Shown: positions 49,854 through 60,880, numbered from the stretch's first letter. The stretch: DNA of 64,000 nucleotides from JBBQXK01 sp052387255 (GCA_052387255.1 JBQTJI010000081.1:5738-69737); one strand, 5' to 3'. The notes: a model not told the origin generated them from the letters alone. A program made the numbers and translations.

Positions 49854-50287
49854 CACGCCATCAGCCGTTTCAGCGCGTTGAACGCGGCCTGGAAGACGTT
49901 CTGCCCGATGTTCGTGACCAGGGTTTCGGCGTCGCCCTCGGCGCAGTCGAATTCGGCGGTCCATTCGGCAAAGGTGCGGTCGCCGTCGGTCACCGGGGTC
50001 AGGCGCAGGGTGGCGACATAGTCGGTCAGGGGCATCGGGCTTTCGAGGATCGAATAGGTGCAGAAGAAGTCATAGTCGGACAGGCCGAGCAGCTTTTCGC
50101 GCAGCCGGTCGCCGTTCTGCAGGTGGAAGTCGCGCACCGCACCGATGCGGTCGGCAGGTTCGCCGTTCTCGATCCGGCTGTCGCGGACGGCCGGAACCCA
50201 GCGGGGCAAGGCATTGAAATCCCGCACCCTTTCCCAGACCCGGGGGGCAGGGGCGTCGATCACCGAACTGATGTAGACGCGCGGCAT
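49853..50287 (-). CDS. SRPBCC-family protein (tandem copy 1)
   Basis: A 144-residue START-like protein starting MPRVYISSVIDAPAPRVW. Shared with its neighbour are the RDFN-x5-W-P-VRDS-IE-GxPxDRIG-VR-F pattern, LREKLLGLSD, and a YSILESPMPLTDYVATLRL strand. The stop codon of the duplicate and start codons overlap or abut, so both are in the transcript with the flotillin-like gene (adjacent without gap) and the Mo hydroxylase. Ligand unknown. Confidence 0.8.
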   Translation of the reverse strand: MPRVYISSVIDAPAPRVWERVRDFNALPRWVPAVRDSRIENGEPADRIGAVRDFHLQNGDRLREKLLGLSDYDFFCTYSILESPMPLTDYVATLRLTPVTDGDRTFAEWTAEFDCAEGDAETLVTNIGQNVFQAAFNALKRLMA

Positions 50288-52852
50288 CTATTTCTTCTCC
50301 TCCGGCTTCTTCTTGGCCACGTCGGCAGCGATGCGCCCCATGTCCGACGCCTCGCGGATCAGGCCGCCCTGCTTGGCCAGGGTGCCGCCCTCGATCCCGA
50401 TATCGGCCAGCAGGCTGTCGATCAGCGGGGCCTGGACCCGGTAGCGGAGCGCGGAATTGATCACCTCGTCGGTCGGGCTGGCCCCGGTTCCGTTGCCCTC
50501 GCCACCCATGCCGGCAAGCTGCATGATGCGGATATCCTGTATCTTTTCCAATGGCTTGACTGATGCGGCCACGATCCCCTCGACATGTTCCAGCATCTTG
50601 CGCTTGAACAGCGAATGACGCGCCTCGTCGGTCAGGATGTTCTCGGCCTCGTTGATCAGCTTGGCCGCCTCGGCCTCGACCGCCGCCCGCACCGCCGCCG
50701 CCTCGGACGCCAGCCGCGCTTCGGCAGTGGCCTTTTCGGCCATCATCACGTCGATGGCCTTGCGGCGGTTTGCAGCTTCGGTCTCGCGCACCGTCTTGAC
50801 CCGTTCCTCGGCCTGCGCGGCCAGGGCCTTGCCCACATCGGATTCGGCGCGGGCGGCGGATTCCTCGAGCGATTTCTTGTACAGCGCGATGGCCTTTTCC
50901 ATCTGGGCGCTTTCGACGGCCTGTTCGCGCGATACTTCAAGTTTCCGTCGCAACATCTCGTGATCAATTCGGATTTCGTCGATTGCCCTTTCGCTGGCGA
51001 TGCGCGCCCGTTCGACATCCTCTTTCGATTCGATCTCGGCTTCGCGCAGTGCCTGCACGCGGGCGATTTCCAGCTGCTCCAAGGACCTGCGCCGCTCCAG
51101 ACGCGCCGCCTCGAGGCTGCGCTCACGGTCCACGTCGGCGTTGTCGACGTCGCGCCGGGCCGCGATCTCGGCCTGCTTGACCGTGGCATCCGCCGCCACC
51201 GCCTTGGCCCGCGCACCCGACAGGGCCACGATGCGCGCCGCTTCGGCCTCTTCGACCGCGCGCTTGGCCCCGATGCCGGTGACCTCGCGCGTCCGCTGGC
51301 TGGCGATGCGTTCCTCTTCCAGCGCCAGGTCCGAGGCGATGCGTGCGGCCTCGGTCGCCTGGCGGCGGGCGATTTCGGCTGCTTCAAGCCCCCCCTCGCG
51401 CGCGATTTCCCGTGTGCGCACAGCCTCTTCCGCCGCGATCCTCTCGGCGTCGGTGGCCTGGCGCGCGGCGATTTCGGCGGTGTCGAGGGCCTGCGTGCGG
51501 GCAATTTCCATCTCGCGGATGCGGCGGTCCTCGGCGATGCGGGCCTCGTTCACCTGGGCACCTTGGGCGATGCGCAGGCGTTCGGTTTCCTCGCGGGCGG
51601 CGATCTCGGCGGCGTCCAGCGTCTTCTGCCGCTCGATTTCCTGGCGGCGCACGGTTTCCTCGCCCCGGATGCGCGTCTGGTTCAGCAGCAGCGTCTCGGC
51701 CATGCGCCGCTTCTCGGTCGCCTCGTGCGCCTCGATCCCCGCCGCTTCGATGGTGCGTTGCCGTTCGATTTCAAGGCCTTGCGTCTCGCGGTCGCGGGCG
51801 ATGCGGGCCTCGGTCACGGCCTGTTCCTGGGCGATGCGGGCGCGTTCCGTGGCCTCGCGCGCGGCGATCTCGTCGGCCTCGACGGCCTGGGTGCGGGCAA
51901 TCTCGCGGGTGCGGATGTCGCGTTCGCTGGCAATCCGCGCCTCCGCGATGGCGCGGTCGTTGGCAATCCGCGCGCGTTCGATGGTCTCGCGCGCGGTGAT
52001 CTGGGCGCTTTCGGCCTCGGTGTCGCGGGTCGCGCGTTCGCGGGCCAGTTCGGCGCGCTGCTGTGCGCGGCGGAACTCGACGTCGCGTTCCTGTTCCAGA
52101 CGGGCGGCCTCGGATTCGCGGTCGATGTCGAGCGCCTGCTTTTCGGCCTCGAGGTTGCGGGCGCGGATCTGGATCATCGTGTCCTGCTCGATGTCGTTGC
52201 GGAGTTTCCGCCGCGCCTCGATGTCCTTGATCAGGGCCGTCAGACCCTCGGCGTCGAAGCGGTTGGAGGGGTTGAAGAATTCCAGCGCCGTCTGGTCGAT
52301 GTCGAGGATCGCGACGGATTCGAGTTCCAGCCCGTTGCGCGTCAGATCCTCTTGCGCGGCCTCTTTCACACGCGAAACGTAGGACCCCCGGTTTTCATGC
52401 ATCTGGCCCATGTCCATCTCGGCGGCCACGGCGCGCAGGGCGGATTCGAACTTGCCCGACAGCAGGGCATGCAGCGTTTCGGGTTCCAGCGTGCGGCGGC
52501 CAAGCGTGCTGGCGGCCATGGCGACGGCGGGGCGTTCGGGGCGGACGCGGACGTAGAACTCGGCCTCGACATCGACGCGCATGCGGTCCTTGGTGATCAG
52601 CGCCTGCCCCTTGGTGCGGCTGACCTTGAGCGGCAGGACGTTCATGTTGACGGGCGTGATGTCGTGGATGATGGGCCAGACGAAGGCACCGCCGTCGATC
52701 ACCACCTTTTCGCCGAGGAACCCGGTGCGCACGAAGGCGACCTCCTTGGTGGACCGCCGGTAGAGCCACTGCATGACCCAGTACAGGATCGCGATGGCGA
52801 CGACGGCGACGATCAGCCAGAGGATCAGTTGTCCGATGAGTTGTCCGGTCAT
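50288..52852 (-). CDS. Very long flotillin/SPFH-like protein with hendecad coiled coil
   Basis: An 854-residue membrane-anchored protein. Residues 5-27 form one helix (LILWLIVAVVAIAILYWVMQ). About 35-210 are an SPFH/band-7 domain (EVAFVRTGFLGEKVVIDGGAF, DVEAEFYVRVRPE, LELESVAILDIDQT). From about 215 to 700 there is an unbroken charged helix built from 11-residue units such as EIARTQAVEAD, EIAAREATERA and RIAQEQAVTEA. The end is flotillin-like (ALRYRVQAPLIDSLLADIGI). Ordinary flotillins are 400-700 residues. It may scaffold a membrane complex; its place between the transporter and hydroxylase genes hints at anchoring pathway enzymes. Function is inferred. Confidence 0.8.
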   Translation of the reverse strand: MTGQLIGQLILWLIVAVVAIAILYWVMQWLYRRSTKEVAFVRTGFLGEKVVIDGGAFVWPIIHDITPVNMNVLPLKVSRTKGQALITKDRMRVDVEAEFYVRVRPERPAVAMAASTLGRRTLEPETLHALLSGKFESALRAVAAEMDMGQMHENRGSYVSRVKEAAQEDLTRNGLELESVAILDIDQTALEFFNPSNRFDAEGLTALIKDIEARRKLRNDIEQDTMIQIRARNLEAEKQALDIDRESEAARLEQERDVEFRRAQQRAELARERATRDTEAESAQITARETIERARIANDRAIAEARIASERDIRTREIARTQAVEADEIAAREATERARIAQEQAVTEARIARDRETQGLEIERQRTIEAAGIEAHEATEKRRMAETLLLNQTRIRGEETVRRQEIERQKTLDAAEIAAREETERLRIAQGAQVNEARIAEDRRIREMEIARTQALDTAEIAARQATDAERIAAEEAVRTREIAREGGLEAAEIARRQATEAARIASDLALEEERIASQRTREVTGIGAKRAVEEAEAARIVALSGARAKAVAADATVKQAEIAARRDVDNADVDRERSLEAARLERRRSLEQLEIARVQALREAEIESKEDVERARIASERAIDEIRIDHEMLRRKLEVSREQAVESAQMEKAIALYKKSLEESAARAESDVGKALAAQAEERVKTVRETEAANRRKAIDVMMAEKATAEARLASEAAAVRAAVEAEAAKLINEAENILTDEARHSLFKRKMLEHVEGIVAASVKPLEKIQDIRIMQLAGMGGEGNGTGASPTDEVINSALRYRVQAPLIDSLLADIGIEGGTLAKQGGLIREASDMGRIAADVAKKKPEEKK

Positions 52853-52871
52853 GGTTCGGTTTCCTATCGTC

Positions 52872-53696
52872 CTAGGCGAAGGACAGGCGCTTGAAGGCCC
52901 GCGTTTGTTCGGTCAGTGCAGTTTCGGTCGGCAGCCGCTCCATCGAGGACGCACCGTAGAAGCCGTGGCAGGTGCGGGCGTTGTGCAGCACGAAGCCTGC
53001 GTCGTCGGGCATCGCCACCGGCCCGCCGTGGACCAGGATGATGGCGTCGGGCTTGACCGCCAGCGCCGCCGCTGCCCAACGGTCGACCAGGGCGGGGCAG
53101 TCGGCGAGTTTCAGCGCGGTTTCCGCACCGATGCTGCCGCCGGTGGTCAGGCCCAGGTGGCAGACGATGATGTCGGCCCCTGCCGCCGCCATCGCTGCCG
53201 CGTCCTTTTCCGAGAAGACATAAGGGGTTGTCAGCAGGTCCTTTGCGCGCGCCCTGGCGATCATGTCAACCTCAAGCGCATAGCTCATCCCCGTCTCTTC
53301 CAGGTTGGCGCGGAAGGTGCCGTCGATCAGGCCGACGGTGGGGAAGTTCTGGACGCCCGCGAAGCCCTTTGCCCTGACCTCGTCCAGGAAGCGGTCCATG
53401 ATGCGGAAGGGGTCGGTGGCGCAGACGCCGGCCAGGACGGGTGTGTGTTTCACCACCGGCAGCACCTCGGCCGCCATGTCCATCACGATGGCATTGGCGT
53501 CGCCGTAAGGCATGAGGCCCGCGAGCGAGCCGCGCCCGGCCATGCGGTAGCGGCCCGAATTGTAGATCACGATCAGGTCGATGCCGCCCGCCTCTTCGCA
53601 CTTGGCCGACAGGCCGGTGCCCGCGCCGCCGCCGACGATGGGTTCGCGCCGGGCGATCATGGCGTGGAACTTTGCGAGGATCTCGGTCCGGGTCAT
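52872..53696 (-). CDS. TIM-barrel phosphoenolpyruvate-hydrolase-like protein
   Basis: A 274-residue TIM-barrel of the PEP-hydrolase/Tm-1 C-terminal family. It contains PIVGGGAGTGLSAKCEEAGGIDLIVIYNSGRYRM, then VLAGVCATDPFRIMD, GVQNFPTVGLIDGTFR, IIVCHLGLTTGGSIGA and ILVHGGPVAMPDDA. In plants this domain is fused to the Tm-1-like ATP-binding domain; here the latter is in the next gene, with a four-base overlap. The reaction is unknown; the fold and NFPT-type motif suggest a C-C or P-O bond reaction on a keto acid. Confidence 0.8.
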   Translation of the reverse strand: MTRTEILAKFHAMIARREPIVGGGAGTGLSAKCEEAGGIDLIVIYNSGRYRMAGRGSLAGLMPYGDANAIVMDMAAEVLPVVKHTPVLAGVCATDPFRIMDRFLDEVRAKGFAGVQNFPTVGLIDGTFRANLEETGMSYALEVDMIARARAKDLLTTPYVFSEKDAAAMAAAGADIIVCHLGLTTGGSIGAETALKLADCPALVDRWAAAALAVKPDAIILVHGGPVAMPDDAGFVLHNARTCHGFYGASSMERLPTETALTEQTRAFKRLSFA

Positions 53697-55835
53697 CGGC
53701 GGGCCTCTTTCTTGCGCGGGCTGCGCACCCCGTGCAGCGCGCGGAAGGCGGCGACCACGGCGGCGGCAAATGGGGCGTCGTTGATGTGGTGCGGCAGGCG
53801 GGTCAATTGACGGGCCGATGTCTGGCGGACGGTCGATTCAAGCGCCTGGAACAGGGCGGCGCGGGCGGCGGGGTCGTGAAAGGGTTTGCCGGGGGCATCG
53901 AGGGCCGACACGCCGCCCTCGGGCAGGAAGAAGCGCACCGGCCCCTCCATCGCGTTCAGCCGCTCGCCGATCCAGCGGCCCATCTCGGCGCATTCCTGGG
54001 GCGTGGTGCGCATCAGGGTGACGTGGGGGTTGTGGGGGTAGACCAGCCTTCCGCGATAGCGTTCCGGCACGGTGTCGGGTGCTGCGAAGTTCACCATGTC
54101 GAGCGCGCCGACCGATCCGACATAGGGCATCCGCGTGCGGATCACCGCGCCGAAACGGTCGTCGCTGGCGGGAAAGACGCCGCCCATCAGGCGGTCGGCC
54201 ACCTCGGTGGTGGTCAGGTCGATGACGCCTGCGACCTTGCCCCCGTCGATCAGTTTTTCCATCGACTGGCCGCCGATGCCGGTGGCGTGGAACACGAGGC
54301 AGTCGTAGTCGTCGCGCAGCAGCGCGGTGACCTGCTGCACCGCCGGGGTGGTCACGCCGAACATGGTCAGGCCGATGGCGGGTTTTTCCGCCCCGGGCAG
54401 GGGGGATTTGCGCCCCGCCACCATGCCCGCCATCGCGTGGGCGGCGTTCGACAGCACCTCGCGCGTGATGGCGTTCAGGCCCTGCACGTCGGCGACCGAA
54501 TGCATCAGGGTGATGTCGGCGGGGCCGACGTATTTCGAGACCTCACCGGATGCGACGGTCGAGACGATCAGCTTCGGCACCCCCACGGGCAGGGCCCGCA
54601 TGGCGGGGGCGACCATCGCGGTGCCGCCCGATCCGCCTGCGGACAGGACGCCTGCGACGCCCTGCGCCTGTTTCAGCCAGCGTTCGAAGGCCAGCGTCAT
54701 GCCCGCGACCGAACTTCCCCGGTCGCCGGTGAGCACGCCCGCAGCACCCCGCGGGTGGAAGGCCGCGACCATGTGGGCGGGGATGTCGGTGCTGGTCATG
54801 GTGCCGGTGGTGGACAGGTCGACCGTGCGCACGGGCAGGCCCGCCTTGCGCACCAGATCGGCCATGAAGCGCAACTCGTCGCCCTTGGTGTCGAAGGTGC
54901 CCGCGACCAGCACGGCCTGCTGGCCGCCCATGGCCAGCATCGGGCGGATGTCGGCCTGGGGGGGCGGGGCGGCGGTGGTGATGACGCGGGCGGCGCGGTC
55001 CAGCACGGCCACGGGCACAGGCTGCGACCAGCGGTTGGGGATGCGGGGGTTGGCGTTCCAGACTTTGGGCGCGACCGCGACGGGAGCCTGCGCAGCACGG
55101 GCATCCTTGGCCGGGGCCTCGGGCGGGCCGTCGTCGCCGTGGCGACCGACGCCCAGCAGGCGCTGCTGCAGGGCGCGGTCGTTCGCCAGGTCCTGCGCGG
55201 GGACCAGCCGGTTCACCCGGCCGTTGACCATGATCGCCACGCTGTCCGCCACGGCGCAGGCGACGCCGATGTTCTGCTCGATGACCAGAACGTCGATCTC
55301 GCCCTCCTCGCCCAGGCGGACCAGCATGTCCTCGACCTGCGCCACGATGACAGGGGCCAGCCCTTCGGTCGGCTCGTCCATCACCAGAAGGCGGGGGTTC
55401 ATCAGCAGGGCGCGGGCAATGGCCAGCATCTGCTGCTCGCCGCCCGACAGCTGCGCGCCGCCGTTCGATTTGCGCTCGGCCAGGCGGGGGAAGGTGGCGT
55501 AGATGCGCTCGACCGACCATGCGCCTTTCGTGGCCACCATGCGCAGGTGTTCGTCCACCGTCAGCGACCGCCACAGGCGGCGGCCCTGGGGCACATAGGC
55601 GATGCCCACCCGGGCGATCTCGGCGGGGGGCCTGCCGTTGATGATCTGGCCTGCGAAGCTGACGGTGCCCGCCGCGACAGGCACCATCCCCATGATCGCC
55701 TTGCACAGCGTGGTCTTGCCCATGCCGTTGCGGCCCACCACCGACAGGACACCCCGTTCCAGCCGCAGGTCCACCCCCTGCAAGGCGTGGGACGCGCCGT
55801 AGAAGACGTTCAGGCCCTTGATGTCCAGCGTGGGG

Positions 55836-55843
<8 letters not shown>
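53693..55843 (-). CDS. LivF-type ABC ATPase fused to Tm-1-like (UPF0261) domain
   Basis: A 716-residue fusion. Residues 1-235 are a LivF ATPase: Walker A GRNGMGKTT at 37-45, signature LSGGEQQMLAIARAL near 132, Walker B LLVMDEPTEGLAP. After a Pro/Ala linker (PPEAPAKDARAAQAP), residues about 308-712 are a Tm-1-like ATP-binding domain: VLVAGTFDTKGDELRFM, GVLSAGGSGGTAMVAPAMR, LMHSVADVQGLNAI, CLVFHATGIGGQSMEKL and DLTTTEVADRLMGG. It joins transporter energisation with a substrate-processing domain. It overlaps livG by eight bases and the TIM-barrel gene by four, a tightly coupled set. Confidence 0.83.
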
Positions 55844-56632
<789 letters not shown>

Positions 56633-56636
<4 letters not shown>

Positions 56637-57694
56637 CGGCGGTCGCCTTTCAGGGGGTCGCGTTTCGTGCGGGACTGCCAGCGTTCCCACAGGCCCAGCA
56701 CACCGTCGGGCGAGAAGAACACGATGGCCAGGAACCCAAGGCCGATCAACAGCTTGAACCGTTCGCCCGACAGGTCGAACGCCATCAGGACATCCGGCGA
56801 GAAGGTGCGCAGAAGGACATAGATCAGCGCCCCGATGAACGGCCCGATGGGGCGGCGGATGCCGCCGACGACGGCGATGACCAGGATGTCGATCACCGCC
56901 GGGATGCCGGCGGTGCCGGGCGAAATCTGCGCGTTCTGCCAGACCAGCAGGATGCCCCCCAGGGCGGCGATGACCGAGGCAAAGCTGTAGGCCGCGATGC
57001 GGTGCGCGTTCACGGAATAGCCAAGCGCCGCCATCCGGCGCGGGTTGTCGCGCACGCCCTGCAGCGCCAGCCCGAAGGGCGAGCGGGACACATAGACGAC
57101 GGCGGCATAGGACAAGACGGCGCAGCCGAGCGATAGGTAGTAGAACGGCACGGGTGCCCGCCAGTCGACCCCGAACAGCATCGGCGGCACCACCAGGTTG
57201 AACCCGGAATAGCCGTTGAACAGGCCATAGTTCTGTCGGGTGAAGTAGAAGAAGGCCGATGCGATGGCCAGCGTGATCATGATCGTGTAGATGCCCTCGG
57301 TCCTGACCGCCAATGCGCCGACCAGCGTGCCGAAACCGGCGGCGATGACGATGGCGGCGGGGATGTAGACGCACCACGGCAGGCCCTGGCTGATCTCGGC
57401 CACGCCCGAGGTGCCGAGGATCGCCACCATGTAGCCGCCCAGCGCCGCCACGGTCATCTGGATCAGGCTGACCATGCCGCCGTAGCCCGCAAGGAACATC
57501 AGCGACAGCGCGATCATGCCCAGGATGAAGGTCCAGCCGAACACCTGGAACAGCCAGAAATCGTTGGCGAGCAACGGCATCACGATCAGGATGAAGCCCA
57601 CGGCCCACCACGCCGGTGCGACGCGCTCGACCAGGTTCCAGGCCCCCGGCTCGACAGCGGTACGCGAAGGGGGGGGCTGATCGGTCACCGCCAT
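56633..57694 (-). CDS. livM: Branched-chain-type ABC transporter permease
   Basis: A 353-residue LivM-type inner-membrane permease with about ten helices. LSLMFLAGYGGMVSLIQMT, GALAVRTEGIYTIMITLA, RDNPRRMAALGYSVNAHRI (the cytoplasmic coupling loop) and VVGGIRRPIGPFIGALIYVL are family features. It pairs with LivH; start and stop overlap the neighbouring genes (TGATG and ATGA). The N-terminal 25 residues are polar and variable. Confidence 0.92.
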
Positions 57695-58710
57695 CAGCGC
57701 CCCGCCCCCAGAAGGCCCTGCGGGCGGAAGGCCAGCACCACCGCCATGATCAGGAAGGTGAAGACCACCGAATAGGTCGGCGCGTAGACCAGCCCGAGTT
57801 GCTCGGACAGCCCGATGATCACCGCGCCGATGGCGGCACCGGGGATCGACCCCATGCCGCCGACGATGACCACGACCAGCGACGCCAGCAGGAACCGCGT
57901 GTCCTCGCCCGGCGTCAGCGACTGGAACGTGCCGCCGACGATGCCGCCCATGCCAGCGAGACCCGCCCCGAAGGCGAAGACGGCGAGGAACACGTACTGG
58001 ATGCGCACGCCCGATGCCGCCAGCATCTCGCGGTCATCCACCCCCGCCCGGATCAGCATGCCCAGGCGCGAACGGTTGAGGACCAGCCACATCCCGACGC
58101 CGATGACGATGGCGGCAACCAGGATGGCGATGCGGACGGCGGGAAACTTGAACCAGGTCACTTCGCCTGTATCCTCGCGGACGGAACTGATCACCGGCAG
58201 TTCGACCGGCCCCGACAGAAGGTCGGGCGTGAGGATCGTGTAGGACTGCCCGCCCCAGACCCACAGCATGATGTCGGCCAGCACCACCGACAGGCCGATG
58301 GTCACCATGGTCTGGCGCAGTTCCTGCCCCTCCATCCGGCGGAAGACCTGGTGTTGCAGCACCAGGCCCAGAAGTGCGACGACGACGAACACCACCGGAA
58401 AGGCCAGAAGCCAGGACCCCGTCGCCTCGGACACCTCGAACCCCAGATAGCCGCCCAGGAGGTAGAGCGAGCCATGCGCCAGGTTCACGTTGCGCATCAG
58501 GCCGAAGATCAGGGTGAACCCGGCGGCGACCAGGAAATACAGCGCGCCCAGCGTGATGCCCCCGAAGACGGCGTTCAGGAACACCTTCTTCTTGCCAAGC
58601 GCCTCTTCCATGGCGTCCGACCAGGGCGCGAAGACGGCCCAGGCAAGCACCGCCACGGCGATGGCAATGACAAGCGCCCAGATCGGATGGCGGCTGGCGA
58701 AACGTTGCAA
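57694..58710 (-). CDS. livH: Branched-chain-type ABC transporter permease
   Basis: A 338-residue LivH-type permease. After an N-terminal extension helix (WALVIAIAVAVLAWAVF) come GGITLGALYFLVAAGFTLIFGLMRNVNLAHG, the signature LivH opening in two pieces, then RAGVDDREMLAASGVRIQYVF (coupling loop) and VVVIVGGMGSIPGAAIGAVIIG. It is the first gene of the transporter operon and lies 93 bases downstream of the araC-type gene on the same strand. Confidence 0.92.
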   Translation of the reverse strand: MQRFASRHPIWALVIAIAVAVLAWAVFAPWSDAMEEALGKKKVFLNAVFGGITLGALYFLVAAGFTLIFGLMRNVNLAHGSLYLLGGYLGFEVSEATGSWLLAFPVVFVVVALLGLVLQHQVFRRMEGQELRQTMVTIGLSVVLADIMLWVWGGQSYTILTPDLLSGPVELPVISSVREDTGEVTWFKFPAVRIAILVAAIVIGVGMWLVLNRSRLGMLIRAGVDDREMLAASGVRIQYVFLAVFAFGAGLAGMGGIVGGTFQSLTPGEDTRFLLASLVVVIVGGMGSIPGAAIGAVIIGLSEQLGLVYAPTYSVVFTFLIMAVVLAFRPQGLLGAGR

Positions 58711-58803
58711 GTGGTGCTCCCTCTTCCCGACCCTAGCCCCCGCCCGGCCGGAAGGTCATACCCGACAGTCTGATCCCGGTGCGGCAGGTCGGGAAAACCG
58801 GCC

Positions 58804-59643
58804 TCAGGACAGGTGTTTCACATGCACCGACCGGCGATAGTCGCTGGGGGCCACCACCCCGTTGGCGATGAAGAAGCGCGAGAAACTGGCCTGGCTGGAA
58901 AACCCGAGGTCAAGGCCGATGGCGCTGACGGCACTTTGCGAGCCCGACAGCCGCTCGATCGCGCGCTCCATCCGCAGGGCGTTCAGGTAGATGTTGGGCG
59001 TGACCCCGACCTGGCCACGGAACAGCTTGAAGAAATGCGGGCGCGACAGGCCCACCTCGCGCGCCACGTCGTCCAGTTCCAGCGTGTCGCCCAGGCGGTC
59101 CTGCAACAGCCGCAGCGCGTTGCGGATACGGTAGTCGCGCTTGGGCAGCGAGGGGCCGGTAAAGGCCGGGCCGCTGGCCGTCCACTGCCAGGACTGGTCG
59201 AAGGCCGCCTGCGTGACATCGCACAGCCGGTCCTCGATCATGGGATCGTCGCGGTCGGGGTCCAGCATGGCATGGGCCACGGCATAGACCATGCGGGCCA
59301 GATAGTCGGTCACCTCGACCCCCACGCGGCCGAAGCGCAGGGACGACTGCGCGCGGCGCGACGCCTCGAGAAACCACGCCGGGCGGATGTACAAGACCAC
59401 CGCCAGCGTCGGTTGCGTGGCATCGACGGGGCGGTAGAAATGTGTCTGCCAGGGGCTGATCGCCACCGCCTGCCCCGGCGACAGGGGGTGGGACGTGCCA
59501 TCCACCATCACGACGCCCGCCGGTCCCTGGACATGGAAGATCAGATGCCCCTCGCGGTGGCCGTGGGGCACCATGGCGCGGTCCATGGAATACAGGCAGA
59601 CGCGCCCGAAGGGGCCGTGGAACACGGCCAGCGCAGTACTCAT
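58804..59643 (-). CDS. AraC-family transcriptional regulator
   Basis: A 279-residue regulator. The N-terminal part is a cupin-like effector domain (HREGHLIFHVQGPAG, AVAISPWQTHFYRPVD). The last about 100 residues hold two helix-turn-helix motifs (TLELDDVAREVGLSRPHFFKLF and AVSAIGLDLGFSSQASFSRFF). It probably senses the pathway substrate and controls the transporter and enzyme genes that begin 93 bases downstream at livH. No operator repeat could be defined by eye. Confidence 0.87.
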   Translation of the reverse strand: MSTALAVFHGPFGRVCLYSMDRAMVPHGHREGHLIFHVQGPAGVVMVDGTSHPLSPGQAVAISPWQTHFYRPVDATQPTLAVVLYIRPAWFLEASRRAQSSLRFGRVGVEVTDYLARMVYAVAHAMLDPDRDDPMIEDRLCDVTQAAFDQSWQWTASGPAFTGPSLPKRDYRIRNALRLLQDRLGDTLELDDVAREVGLSRPHFFKLFRGQVGVTPNIYLNALRMERAIERLSGSQSAVSAIGLDLGFSSQASFSRFFIANGVVAPSDYRRSVHVKHLS

Positions 59644-59761
59644 GTCCTCCTCCCCCGTGCATTCTTGCGATGCAGGCAGGGGGCCAGCCTAAGCCAGAAT
59701 CGCGGCGTGGCAACCGAAATGTCCCGCCGCACTGCGGCACGGGGCTGGGTGGCGGGCGGGA

Positions 59762-60814
59762 TCACAGCGCGGCCTCGAGCATCCGGCGATAGTCGGCCGC
59801 GGTCGCGTGGCGCGGATTGGTGCGCGACGCCGCCCCTTCGGCCGCGCGCAGCGCGACGCGCGCCATCGCCGGGGTGTCGAGGTGCAGCTGCGCCAGCCGG
59901 CCCGGCAGGCCGATGCGCGCGCCAAGTGCGGCCAGCGCCGCGATCACGTCGCCGCCCGGTGCCAGGCCCAGGGCCGCGCGCACGGGGGGCAGGCGGTCGG
60001 CCACGGCCGGCGCATTGAAGTGCATCACCGGGGGCAGCAGGGCGGCATGCAGCCGCCCGTGGCGCAAGCTGCGTTCGGCCTCAAGTGCGAAGGCCAGGGC
60101 GTGGACGCCGCCCAGGCCCTTCTGCGCCGCCAGCCCCGCGTTCAGCCCCGCCGCCAGCATTTCGCGCCGCGCCTCGATGTCGGTGCCGCAGGCGACGGCC
60201 CGCTCCAGATGCGCCGCCGCGCGCCGCAGCCCGTCCAGCGCGATGCCGTCGGCGGGCGGGTTCCAGGCGGTGCCGAGATAGGCCTCGAGGCAGTGGATCA
60301 GCGCATCCATCCCGTCGGCGGCGGTGGCCGCCGGGTCGGCGGCCAGGGTCAGGGTCGGATCGCACAGGATCAGCGCCGGAATGCAGGCGGTGCCCGTGGC
60401 ACAGCCCGTGGCTGCGGCCAGCCCCTCGGCCAGGGGACCGAGGCCGACGTTCGCCGGGGTGGTGGGCAGGGCGATCACGGGGGCATGGGGCAGAACGTCC
60501 TTGCCGATGATCCGGGCCAGGTCCAGTGCCGCAGCACCGCCGAGGCCGATCACCGCATCCGCCCCGCTGTCTGCCCCGCGCGCCAGGACCTGCGCCCTGA
60601 CGCGCGGGTCGGTCCCGGTATCGACCTCGGCAATCTGGACGAACCCCGTCGGCAGAAGGTCGGCCAGCCGGTCGAGGGTCTCGTCCGCAGCACCCGCCGC
60701 ATCGGTCACCACCAGGGGCCGGTGCACGCCAAGGGTGCGCAGTTCCTCGGGCAGCGCGTCTTCCAGCACGCGGTCGGCAAAGTGGATGCGGGTGACATAG
60801 CCGATCAGGGACAT
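59762..60814 (-). CDS. Iron-dependent alcohol dehydrogenase/maleylacetate reductase-type
   Basis: A 350-residue group III (Fe-ADH) dehydrogenase. NAD binding is shown by DAVIGLGGAAALDLARII and ALPTTPANVGLGPLAEG. Metal ligands are expected from DGMDALIHCLEAY (Asp and His), GGVHALAFALE (His) and RHGRLHAALLPPVMHFN (His); the nearby second His of the usual HALAH is Phe. Relatives include maleylacetate reductases and lactaldehyde or 1,3-propanediol dehydrogenases; the substrate cannot be fixed. It is in the same direction as, and 118 bases upstream of, the AraC gene. Confidence 0.82.
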   Translation of the reverse strand: MSLIGYVTRIHFADRVLEDALPEELRTLGVHRPLVVTDAAGAADETLDRLADLLPTGFVQIAEVDTGTDPRVRAQVLARGADSGADAVIGLGGAAALDLARIIGKDVLPHAPVIALPTTPANVGLGPLAEGLAAATGCATGTACIPALILCDPTLTLAADPAATAADGMDALIHCLEAYLGTAWNPPADGIALDGLRRAAAHLERAVACGTDIEARREMLAAGLNAGLAAQKGLGGVHALAFALEAERSLRHGRLHAALLPPVMHFNAPAVADRLPPVRAALGLAPGGDVIAALAALGARIGLPGRLAQLHLDTPAMARVALRAAEGAASRTNPRHATAADYRRMLEAAL

Positions 60815-60880
60815 GGCCGTTCGGTCAGAAGGGGAGGGCGACGGTTTGGGCGACCTCCGTCAAGGGCGCGCCGACAAGGG

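Noticed and set aside
50585..52894. 769-codon plus-strand ORF with Phe-Gly-Leu repeats opposite the flotillin-like gene
   Set aside because: The repeated pattern is the antisense image of the 11-residue coiled-coil repeats and has no independent start signal.
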